DNA from: Pseudomonas indica NBRC 103045
GTDB lineage: Bacteria; Pseudomonadota; Gammaproteobacteria; Pseudomonadales; Pseudomonadaceae
DNA length: 64,000 nt
Direction of reading: 5' to 3'
Assembly (NCBI RefSeq): GCF_002091635.1
Contig: NZ_BDAC01000002.1
Coordinates: 372,001-436,000, forward strand
In this document: positions 8,870 through 15,869 of the stretch, piece by piece
Layout of the letters: every line of letters starts with the position of its first letter
Numbering within the stretch: position 1 is the stretch's first letter
Position numbers and translations under genes: made by a program
The notes under the pieces: generated by a model
What the model saw: the letters and a program-made list of their open reading frames with translations, nothing else
The model's database searches: none
Told to the model about the DNA's origin: nothing

Positions 8870-9744
8870 AATCCTTCGAAAACAAGGTCGCCGCCATCAC
8901 CGGCGCCGGCTCCGGCATCGGTCGCGCCCTCGCCTATGCCCTTGCCCGCCAGGGTTGCCACCTGGCGCTGAGCGACGTGAACGTCGAAGGCCTGGCGGAA
9001 ACCGCCAGCCGCGCCCGTCAACTCGGCGTCCAAGTCACCGAAACGCGCGTCGACGTGGCCGACCGCGGGGCCATGCAAGCCTGGGCCGACCAGGTGGCAT
9101 TGGACCACGGCCGGGTCAATCTGATCTTCAACAACGCTGGCGTGGCCCATGCCGGCACCGTGGAAGGCAGCGATTTCGCCGACTACGAATGGATCATGAA
9201 CATCAACTTCTGGGGCGTGGTGAACGGCACCAAGGCCTTCCTACCGCACCTGAAAGCCTCCGGCCAGGGCCATGTGGTCAACGTCTCCAGTGTCTTCGGC
9301 CTGTTCGCCCAGCCGGGCATGAGCGCCTACAACGCCACCAAGTACGCCGTGCGCGGCTTCACCGAGTCGCTGCGCCAGGAGCTGGACATGGAAGGCTGTG
9401 GCGTGTCGGCCAGTTGCGTGCACCCGGGCGGGATCAAGACCAACATCGCCAAGACCGCGCGGATGAACGACAGCCTCGCCCGGGTCACCGGCCAGGCCGC
9501 CGACCAGTCGCGCCAGCAGTTCCACGATCAGTTGCTGCGCACCACCCCGGAAAAGGCTGCCGCGGTGATCCTGCGTGGCGTACTGCGCAACAAGCGACGC
9601 ATCCTGATCGGCTCGGATGCGCTCGCGGCCGATCTGATGCAGCGCCTGCTGCCAGGCTTCTACCAGCGGCTGGTCACCGCCAGCATGCGCCTCGCGGCCC
9701 GGTTCGCGCCCAAACCCAAGGGGCGGGCGTTATCCGCGGAGTGA
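8866..9744 (+). CDS. Short-chain dehydrogenase/reductase
   Basis: A 292-residue classical SDR, an NAD(P)-dependent alcohol/ketone oxidoreductase. Visible motifs: TGAGSGIGR cofactor loop near the N terminus, NNAGVAHAG, the catalytic serine in VNVSSVFG and the Y-x3-K pair in YNATKYAV. An Asp after the second strand (LSDVNVE) suggests a preference for NAD. The ATG overlaps the stop of the monooxygenase gene, so the two are translationally coupled. A plausible route is alcohol to ketone by the SDR, then ketone to ester by the monooxygenase. The stop is 16 bases from the converging arsJ gene. Confidence 0.9.
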   Translation: MKSFENKVAAITGAGSGIGRALAYALARQGCHLALSDVNVEGLAETASRARQLGVQVTETRVDVADRGAMQAWADQVALDHGRVNLIFNNAGVAHAGTVEGSDFADYEWIMNINFWGVVNGTKAFLPHLKASGQGHVVNVSSVFGLFAQPGMSAYNATKYAVRGFTESLRQELDMEGCGVSASCVHPGGIKTNIAKTARMNDSLARVTGQAADQSRQQFHDQLLRTTPEKAAAVILRGVLRNKRRILIGSDALAADLMQRLLPGFYQRLVTASMRLAARFAPKPKGRALSAE

Positions 9745-9760
9745 GACCAAGCCCCGGCGC

Positions 9761-10981
9761 TCACCGCTCGGCGGCGTGCCGGGGCAAACCGATGGAAAGC
9801 AGCGCGGCCAGCAGCACGAACGCCGAGGACACCCAGAGACACACCGCCAGGCCATGAGCCTGGAACAGCCAGCCGGACAGCAACGTGCCGACCAGCCGTC
9901 CCAGGGCGTTGGACATGTAGTAGAAGCCCACGTCCAGCGACACGCCGTCCTCCTGGGCGTAGGACACGATCAGGTAGCTGTGCAGCGACGAATTCACCGC
10001 GAACAGCGCCCCGAACACCAGCAATCCACCTAGCAGCACCGGCTGCGCCGGCAGCCCGCTGCCCAGGCCGAGGGCAATCGCACCCGGCAGCACCGCCAGC
10101 GGCAAGGCCCAGCCGAGGGCCGCGCGCCCATCCGGCACGTGGCCGCTGCGCTTGCCGGTCAGCGCCGGGGCGAACGATTGGACGATGCCGTAGCCGATGA
10201 TCCAAGCAGCGAGAAAGCCGCCCACCCACCAGAAATCCCAACCGAACACCGTGCTCAGGTAAACCGGCAAGGCAACCACGAACCAGACGTCGCGGGCGCC
10301 GAACAGAAACAGACGCGCCGCCGACAGGATATTGATCGCCCGGCTCTTCGACAGCAGGTCGCGGAACTTCGGCTTGGCCTTCGCCTTGCCCAGCTCCTTC
10401 CTCAACAGGAACAGACTGGCCAGCCAGATCGCCGCCAGCACCGCCGCCATCGCCAGCACCGCACCGGCGAAGCCGAGCAGCGCCAGCAACGCCCCGCCGA
10501 GGAAGAAGCCGACACCCTTGAGCGCGTTCTTCGAGCCGGTCAGCAGCGCCACCCAGCGATACAGCGTGCCCTGCCGGTCGCCCGGCACCAGCAGCTTGAT
10601 GGCGCTCTTCGCGCTCATCTTGTTCAAGTCCTTGGCGATGCCGGACAACGCCTGGGCCAGCATCACCCAAGGCACCGTCAGCCAGGCTGCCGGCACCGTC
10701 AGCATGAGCAGCGCCACAACCTGCATCGCCAACCCGAGGTTCATGGTGCGGTTCAAGCCCAGGCGGGCGCCGAGGTAGCCGCCCAGCAGGTTGGTCACCA
10801 CGCCGAAGAACTCGTAAAACAAGAACAGCGCGGCGATCTGCAGCGGCGAATAGCCCAGCGTGTGGAAATGCAGCACCACCAGCATGCGCAGCGCGCCGTC
10901 GGTGAGGGTGAAGGCCCAGTAGTTGCCGGTCACCAACAGGTACTGGCGGACTTCCGGGGCGAGTCGGGAAAGAAAAGGCAT
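9761..10981 (-). CDS. arsJ: ArsJ, MFS organoarsenical efflux permease
   Basis: A 406-residue inner-membrane MFS protein with about 12 hydrophobic segments, beginning MPFLSRLAPEVRQYLLVTG. The N-terminal TGNYWAFTLTDGALRMLVVL is typical of ArsJ, and it sits directly after a GAPDH gene and an arsR gene. The known mechanism is that GAPDH forms unstable 1-arseno-3-phosphoglycerate from arsenate and ArsJ exports it, giving arsenate-specific resistance. The start at 10981 fits family length; the in-frame upstream extension runs through REP sequence and is not coding. The gene is read leftwards with arsR and gapdh. Confidence 0.93.
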   Translation of the reverse strand: MPFLSRLAPEVRQYLLVTGNYWAFTLTDGALRMLVVLHFHTLGYSPLQIAALFLFYEFFGVVTNLLGGYLGARLGLNRTMNLGLAMQVVALLMLTVPAAWLTVPWVMLAQALSGIAKDLNKMSAKSAIKLLVPGDRQGTLYRWVALLTGSKNALKGVGFFLGGALLALLGFAGAVLAMAAVLAAIWLASLFLLRKELGKAKAKPKFRDLLSKSRAINILSAARLFLFGARDVWFVVALPVYLSTVFGWDFWWVGGFLAAWIIGYGIVQSFAPALTGKRSGHVPDGRAALGWALPLAVLPGAIALGLGSGLPAQPVLLGGLLVFGALFAVNSSLHSYLIVSYAQEDGVSLDVGFYYMSNALGRLVGTLLSGWLFQAHGLAVCLWVSSAFVLLAALLSIGLPRHAAER

Positions 10982-11009
10982 CGGATCGTCCGAAAAACGT
11001 CGGGAATCT

Positions 11010-11066
11010 GTGGGAGCGAATTCATTCGCGATAAAACGTTCCGATCGCGAATGAAGGCTCGCCCCC
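11010..11066. repeat. REP pair inside the ars operon
   Basis: Two inverted units, GTGGGAGCGAATTCATTCGC at 11010 and a partner reading ATCGCGAATGAAGGCTCG from 11044, lie between gapdh and arsJ. On the transcript they would form hairpins in the intercistronic region, which could affect mRNA stability or the relative output of the two genes. Confidence 0.7.
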
Positions 11067-11076
11067 AGGCAACGGC

Positions 11077-12081
11077 TCAGCCGGCACGCCCCACCAACCG
11101 CGCCAGCTCCACAGTGCGGTTGGCATAGCCCCATTCGTTGTCGTACCAGGCGTAGATTTTCACCTGCGTACCGTTCACCACCAGGGTCGACAGCGCATCG
11201 ACAATCGACGAGCGCGGATCGGTCCGGTAGTCGATGGACACCAGTGGCCGCTCTTCGTAGCCGAGGATGCCGGCCAGCGGGCCTTCGGCAGCGGCCTTGA
11301 GCAGGCGGTTGACCTCCCCTGCCGTGGTCGCCCGTTCCACCTCGAACACGCAGTCGGTGAGCGAGGCGTTGGCCAGCGGCACGCGTACCGCATGGCCGTT
11401 CAGACGGCCGCGCAGCTCGGGGAAGATTTCGGCGATGGCGGTGGCCGAGCCGGTGGTGGTGGGGATCAGGCTCATGCCCGAGGCCCGCGCCCGGCGCAGG
11501 TCCTTGTGCGGCTGGTCGAGAATGCTCTGGGTATTGGTCAGGTCGTGGATGGTGGTGATCGAGCCGTGGCGAATGCCCAGGTTTTCATGAATCACCTTGA
11601 CCACCGGCGCCAGGCAATTGGTGGTGCAGGAGGCGGCGGTGACGATGCGGTGCCGGGCCGGATCGAACAGGTGCTGGTTCACCCCCATGACCACATTGAG
11701 CGCGCCCTCCTCCTTCACCGGCGCGCTCACCACCACGCGCTTCACGCCCTGATCCAGATAGGCCTGGAGCACGGCGACGGTCTTCATCTTGCCGCTGGCC
11801 TCGATCACCAGATCGCAGCCGGACCAGTCGGTATCGGCAATCGCCTTGTTGGCGCTGACCGCGATGCGCTTGCCGTCGATCACTACGGCATCGCCTTCGG
11901 CACCCGCCTCGTACTGCCAGCGTCCATGCACCGAATCGAAGTTCAACAGGTGCGCGTGGGTCGCCGCATCGCCGGCCGGGTCGTTGATCCGCACGAACTC
12001 CAGCTCGGGCCAGCCCCAGGCCGCTCGCAGGGCCAGACGGCCGATACGGCCGAAGCCGTTGATGCCTACCTTGAGGGTCAT
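11077..12081 (-). CDS. ars-linked glyceraldehyde-3-phosphate dehydrogenase
   Basis: A 334-residue GAPDH with NAD-binding [11 protein letters not shown] at the N terminus, the catalytic cysteine in ASCTTNC (Cys152), and the conserved HDLTNTQ and WYDNEWGY segments. In arsJ-linked operons this enzyme accepts arsenate in place of phosphate and makes 1-arseno-3-phosphoglycerate for export. The gene lies between arsR and arsJ, read leftwards, 27 bases after arsR. It is probably not the housekeeping gap gene, because its context is purely arsenic resistance. No key residue is missing. Confidence 0.93.
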   Translation of the reverse strand: MTLKVGINGFGRIGRLALRAAWGWPELEFVRINDPAGDAATHAHLLNFDSVHGRWQYEAGAEGDAVVIDGKRIAVSANKAIADTDWSGCDLVIEASGKMKTVAVLQAYLDQGVKRVVVSAPVKEEGALNVVMGVNQHLFDPARHRIVTAASCTTNCLAPVVKVIHENLGIRHGSITTIHDLTNTQSILDQPHKDLRRARASGMSLIPTTTGSATAIAEIFPELRGRLNGHAVRVPLANASLTDCVFEVERATTAGEVNRLLKAAAEGPLAGILGYEERPLVSIDYRTDPRSSIVDALSTLVVNGTQVKIYAWYDNEWGYANRTVELARLVGRAG

Positions 12082-12108
12082 GTGTGTCTCCAGAGAAGAA
12101 AGGGCAAG

Positions 12109-12468
12109 TCAGGGGCAGCAGGCGGCGGTCCGCGCCGGACGCTCGCCCATGCCGGCGAGGCGCCGGGCGTCGTCGTCGAGCCACGCCGTAGGCGCTTCGA
12201 GCACGGTGTGCAGGACGTCCCTCGCCCAGGCCGGCAGTTCCGGGTTCAGGCGGTAGTACACCCACTGGCCCTGGCGGCGGTCCGCCAGCAGGCCGCAGCT
12301 GCGCATTTGCGCGAGATGCCGGGAAATCTTCGGCTGGCTCTCGCCGAGGGCGCAGGTCAGCTCGCAGACACACAGCTCGCCCTCACGGGCGACCAACAGC
12401 GCGAGGCGAGTGCGCGTCTCGTCGGCAAGGCACTTGAAGAGGGAGGTAGGGGTAAGCGATTCGGCCAT
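12109..12468 (-). CDS. arsR: ArsR-family arsenic-responsive repressor
   Basis: A 119-residue winged-helix repressor. It carries the metalloid site motif ELCVCEL in the recognition-helix region, followed by a DNA-reading helix (ESQPKISRHLAQMR) and the wing (RQGQWVYYRL). Arsenite binding to the paired cysteines would release it from DNA. A second cysteine pair ends the protein (ACCP). I start at the ATG at 12468 (MAESLTPTS); the longer in-frame start would run through the operator. It is the first gene of arsR-gapdh-arsJ and probably represses the whole operon. Confidence 0.92.
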   Translation of the reverse strand: MAESLTPTSLFKCLADETRTRLALLVAREGELCVCELTCALGESQPKISRHLAQMRSCGLLADRRQGQWVYYRLNPELPAWARDVLHTVLEAPTAWLDDDARRLAGMGERPARTAACCP

Positions 12469-12484
12469 GACAGTCAGCGCTGAA

Positions 12485-12520
12485 CATATGGGAAACCGAA
12501 TATATGGATTCTCGCATATG
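12485..12520. promoter_or_regulatory. Candidate ArsR operator (quasi-palindrome)
   Basis: Two CATATG hexamers (12485-12490 and 12515-12520) flank a central TATAT, and the whole 36-bp stretch is roughly palindromic. It lies 17 bases upstream of the arsR start and is AT-rich against its surroundings, as expected for an ArsR box overlapping a promoter. Binding is inferred. Confidence 0.55.
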
Positions 12521-12561
12521 AGGTAAAGCACTGATTGTCGAAACTGGCGGAGCCTGGAAGG

Positions 12562-13710
12562 TCAGAGCCCCATCTGCTTGGCAATGATCTCGTTCATGAT
12601 TTCCCGCGAGCCGCCGCCGATGGAAAGGATGCGGTTGTCGCGGTAAAGCCGCTCCACCAGGCTTTCGCGCATGTAGCCCATGCCGCCGAGCATTTGCACC
12701 GCGTCGTAGGTCAGGCGGTCGGCGATGTCGGTGGCGAAGTTCTTGGCCATGGAGATTTCCTTGATCACGCTCTTGCCCGCCGCCATTTTCGCCGCCTGCC
12801 GGTAGGTGAACTCGCGGGAGACTTCCAACTGAGTGGCCATTTCCGCCAAGCGATGCTTGAGCACCTGGAACTTGCCGATCGGCCGGCCGAAGGCTTCGCG
12901 TTCGCGGGCCCACTTCAGCGACTCTTCCAGGGCGAGCTGCGCGGTCATGTTGGCCATGATCGCCAAGGCCAGCCGCTCGCTCTGGAAATTCGCCATGATG
13001 CAGGCGAACCCGGCATTTTCGACGCCGATCAGGTTTTCCGTCGGCACTCGGCAATCGTCGAAGAACAGCTCGGCCGTATCCGAGGCCCACCAACCCATCT
13101 TCTTCAGCTTGCGCCCCACGCTGAAACCCGGCGTCCCCTTCTCCACCAGCAACAGGCTGACCCCGCCGAAGCCTTCGCCGCCGGTGCGTACCGCCACCGT
13201 GTAGTAGTCGGCGCGCACGCCACTGGTGATGAAGGTCTTGCTGCCCGTCACCCGGTAATGCTCGCCGTCACGCACGGCGCGGGTCTTGAGATTGGCCACG
13301 TCGGAGCCACCGGAAGGTTCGGTTACCGCCAGGGCCATGATCTTCTCGCCGGCCAGCACCTGCGGCACGACGCGCTCACGCAACTCCGGCCGTGCCCACT
13401 TGAGCACCGGCGGCAGGCCGATATCCAGCGAACCGAGCCCCGCCACCAGCCCGCCCGAGCCACAGCGTATCAGCTCCTCGCTGGCCGCCACCTTGGCGAA
13501 CAGATCACCCTCGTGGCTGCCGCCGTAGGCTTCGGGATAACCGATGCCGAGGATGCCCGCCGCGCCGGCCTTGCGGTACAGCTCGCGGGGAAACTCCTCC
13601 GCCTCTTCCCATTCATCGATATACGGCAGGATTTCCCGCTCGACGAAGCGGCGTACCGCATCGCGGACCAGTCGATGGGAGTCGTCGAAGTATTCCTGAA
13701 AAGCGGACAT
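12562..13710 (-). CDS. Acyl-CoA dehydrogenase
   Basis: A 382-residue FAD-dependent dehydrogenase introducing the 2,3 double bond in acyl-CoA. It has the N-terminal helical domain, the flavin/substrate segment ALAVTEPSGGSD, the beta-domain motif FITSGVRADYYTV and the C-terminal GGMGYMRESLVERLYRD. At the usual MCAD-type catalytic position the sequence reads ILSIGGGSREI, with Gly for Glu; however, FQSERLALA (Glu245) places a Glu where LCAD and isovaleryl-CoA dehydrogenases carry their base. It is therefore likely active and of that subtype. It precedes recR in the same order I recall for P. aeruginosa PA1535. Confidence 0.9.
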   Translation of the reverse strand: MSAFQEYFDDSHRLVRDAVRRFVEREILPYIDEWEEAEEFPRELYRKAGAAGILGIGYPEAYGGSHEGDLFAKVAASEELIRCGSGGLVAGLGSLDIGLPPVLKWARPELRERVVPQVLAGEKIMALAVTEPSGGSDVANLKTRAVRDGEHYRVTGSKTFITSGVRADYYTVAVRTGGEGFGGVSLLLVEKGTPGFSVGRKLKKMGWWASDTAELFFDDCRVPTENLIGVENAGFACIMANFQSERLALAIMANMTAQLALEESLKWAREREAFGRPIGKFQVLKHRLAEMATQLEVSREFTYRQAAKMAAGKSVIKEISMAKNFATDIADRLTYDAVQMLGGMGYMRESLVERLYRDNRILSIGGGSREIMNEIIAKQMGL

Positions 13711-13802
13711 GGCTGCGCTCCTGGTAGGTGTCGACGACCATACCGAGCGCTTGCTTGGTTTTCAATCCGGCAATCGGGCCAGTTGCCGGGGCATTCGTGC
13801 CG

Positions 13803-14402
13803 TCAGAGATGGATCGGCTTACGCCCCGCCAGGGCATGAGCCAGGGTGCCACCGTCCACCAGGTCGAGTTCGCCACCCAGCGGTACGCCATGGGCGATGC
13901 GTGAAACGACCAACCCCTTGGGCATCAGCAACTGGGCAATGTAATGGGCGGTGGCCTCGCCTTCCACCGTGGGGTTGGTGGCCAGGATGACTTCGCTGAA
14001 ACCGCCCTGGTCGATACGCGCCATCAGATCGGGAATGCCGATGGCTTCCGGCCCCAACCCATCCAGCGGCGAGAGATGGCCCTTGAGCACGAAGTAGCGG
14101 CCGCGGAAGCCGGTCTGCTCCACGGCGAACACGTCCATCGGCCCCTGCACGACGCAGAGCAGACTGTCATCGCGGCGCGGGTCGGCGCACTGCGGGCAGA
14201 GTTCATCCTCGCTCAGGGTGTGGCACTGCTTGCAGTGACCCACGCCTTCCATGGCCCGGGTCAGCGCCTGGGCCAGGCGCAGGCCGCCACTGCGGTCGCG
14301 CTCCAGCAGTTGCAAGGCCATGCGTTGCGCGGTTTTCTGCCCCACACCGGGAAGAATGCGCAAGGCGTCGATCAGTTGGCGAATCAGCGGGCTGAAGCTC
14401 AT
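13803..14402 (-). CDS. recR: Recombination mediator RecR
   Basis: A 199-residue protein of normal family length. It has the N-terminal helix-hairpin-helix ([13 protein letters not shown]), the four-cysteine zinc finger (CKQC and CPQC) and the Toprim domain ([27 protein letters not shown]). With RecF and RecO it loads RecA at gaps. In most bacteria it follows dnaX and ybaB directly; here a DJ-1/PfpI gene and a REP cluster separate it from ybaB. Confidence 0.96.
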   Translation of the reverse strand: MSFSPLIRQLIDALRILPGVGQKTAQRMALQLLERDRSGGLRLAQALTRAMEGVGHCKQCHTLSEDELCPQCADPRRDDSLLCVVQGPMDVFAVEQTGFRGRYFVLKGHLSPLDGLGPEAIGIPDLMARIDQGGFSEVILATNPTVEGEATAHYIAQLLMPKGLVVSRIAHGVPLGGELDLVDGGTLAHALAGRKPIHL

Positions 14403-14519
14403 GGAAACGGACCGAATGTTCAGGAGACGCGGGTTATACCCGCGCCCCCGGCGAGCGTCAAATGGTCATCCGGACTACATCCGCCGCAGAGCCGGCCTCG
14501 CCGGGACAGCGGACCTTGT

Positions 14520-14673
14520 GTAGGAGCCAGCTCTGCTGGCGAAGCTCTTGATGGTCCCTTTCGCAAGCAAAGCCAACCCATAGGGGCGAATTTATTCGCC
14601 CAACCCACCCACGCCGGGCGAATGAATTCGCCCCTACGGGACCTTCATGTGGGAGCGAATTCATTCGCGATCA
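14520..14673. repeat. Cluster of four REP elements
   Basis: The 290-bp gap between recR and the DJ-1 gene holds four REP units at about 14520-14543, 14581-14601, 14616-14637 and 14649-14673. The first is of the GTAGGAGCCAGCTCTGCTGG type; the others are of the GGGCGAATTTATTCGCC / GAGCGAATTCATTCGC type, two facing each other. Both families seen elsewhere in the window are represented. No gene is visible in the gap. Confidence 0.85.
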
Positions 14674-14692
14674 ACCCAGCCCGGAACCATCT

Positions 14693-15358
14693 TCAGGACA
14701 ACGCCTCCACCACCAACTGCGCAGTCTTGGCACTGGACGGCGGGTTCTGTCCGGTAATCAGGTTGCGGTCACGGATGGCGTAGGCCGAAAAATCCGGCGC
14801 TGTTTTCATGATCGCGCCCAACTCGCGCAGCGTGCTCTCCAGCAGGAACGGCACCGCTTTCTCCAGCCCCACCGCATGCTCCTCGCTGTCGGTGAAGGCG
14901 GTCATCTCGCGCCCTTCCACCAGCGGCAAATCATCGGCCCGCTTGGGGCCGACGAAGCCGGCCGGGCCGTGGCACACCGCCGCCCAGACCTTGCCTTGCG
15001 CATCGAACTCCGCCAGCAGGCGCCCCAGCTCCGGATGCCCCGGCAGATCGAACATCGTCCCGTGGCCACCCGGCAGGAAGATCGCATCGAAGTCGGCGGC
15101 CTTCAGGCGCGAGTCCAGCATGCCGGTGTGCCTCAACATTTCCGCCGCCTCGGTCCACTCGGGGTGGTCCTGAAGCTCGTCGCGGCTGCGCGGGTCGATG
15201 GGCGTCTCGCCGCCTTTCGGGCTGGCCACGGTGATGCGGTAGCCGGCCTCCTTGAACACGTGGTAAGGCACGGCGAACTCTTCCAACCAGAGGCCGGTGG
15301 CTTCGCCATTGGGCATGCGGTCGGCGCTGGTGACGACAATCAGGACATGGCGGGACAT
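14693..15358 (-). CDS. DJ-1/PfpI-superfamily protein (class I GATase-like)
   Basis: A 221-residue protein with the nucleophile elbow AAVCHGPAGFVG and an acidic residue in FLPGGHGTMFDL, as in Hsp31-like and type 1 glutamine-amidotransferase-like members. Such proteins act as glyoxalases, deglycases or chaperones; the exact activity cannot be told here. The ATG at 15358 (MSRHVLIVV) follows CGAGGAGAACCCCC, a clear ribosome-binding site, and starts the first beta strand. It lies between ybaB and recR, interrupting a usually contiguous block, with REPs on its downstream side. Confidence 0.85.
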   Translation of the reverse strand: MSRHVLIVVTSADRMPNGEATGLWLEEFAVPYHVFKEAGYRITVASPKGGETPIDPRSRDELQDHPEWTEAAEMLRHTGMLDSRLKAADFDAIFLPGGHGTMFDLPGHPELGRLLAEFDAQGKVWAAVCHGPAGFVGPKRADDLPLVEGREMTAFTDSEEHAVGLEKAVPFLLESTLRELGAIMKTAPDFSAYAIRDRNLITGQNPPSSAKTAQLVVEALS

Positions 15359-15515
15359 GGGGGTTCTCCTCGAAGATCGAAGCATCGGGTTTTAGAGAAC
15401 ATGCACCGCGAAAGATTCGCAGCCTGCCTGGCAACCATAGACCACCCGGTCTCGATGCCAGCGGCAAACGGCTGCCGGAAAGAAACAGCCCCGGCGAACG
15501 CCAGGGCTGGGAGGA

Positions 15516-15842
15516 TCAGAACGGCATCTTGAAGCCGGGCGGAAGCTGCAGGCCGGCGGTCATGCCCGCCATCTTCTCCTGGCTGTTCTGCTCGATCTTG
15601 CGTACCGCGTCGTTCACCGCGGCGGCGATCAGGTCTTCGAGGATTTCCTTGTCTTCCTGCATCAGGCTGTCGTCCAGCGTGACGCGCTTGACGTCGTGGC
15701 GACCGTTCATCACCACGCTCACCAGGCCAGCACCGGATTGGCCGGTCACTTCGGCGTTGGCCAGCTCTTCCTGCATCTTCTGCATTTTTTCCTGCATCTG
15801 CTGGGCCTGCTTCATCAGGCCGGCCATGCCACCTTTCATCAT
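15516..15842 (-). CDS. Nucleoid-associated protein YbaB/EbfC
   Basis: A 108-residue DNA-binding protein of typical length, with a glutamine/methionine-rich helical N terminus ([18 protein letters not shown]) and the conserved core ([15 protein letters not shown]). YbaB dimers bend and coat DNA. The start at 15842 follows GAGGTG by six bases; a GTG three codons earlier is less likely because it overlaps that Shine-Dalgarno. It lies 27 bases after dnaX, almost certainly co-transcribed. Confidence 0.95.
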   Translation of the reverse strand: MMKGGMAGLMKQAQQMQEKMQKMQEELANAEVTGQSGAGLVSVVMNGRHDVKRVTLDDSLMQEDKEILEDLIAAAVNDAVRKIEQNSQEKMAGMTAGLQLPPGFKMPF

Positions 15843-15869
15843 GGGGATCACCTCGGGATATTCAGGGGT

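Noticed and set aside
12562-13710. Acyl-CoA dehydrogenase as an inactive relic
   Set aside because: The missing C-terminal Glu is compensated by Glu245 in the LCAD/IVD position; all other motifs are intact.
14520-14673. Possible CRISPR-like repeat array
   Set aside because: The repeats are palindromic REP units of two types with irregular spacing and alternating orientation, and there are no cas genes.
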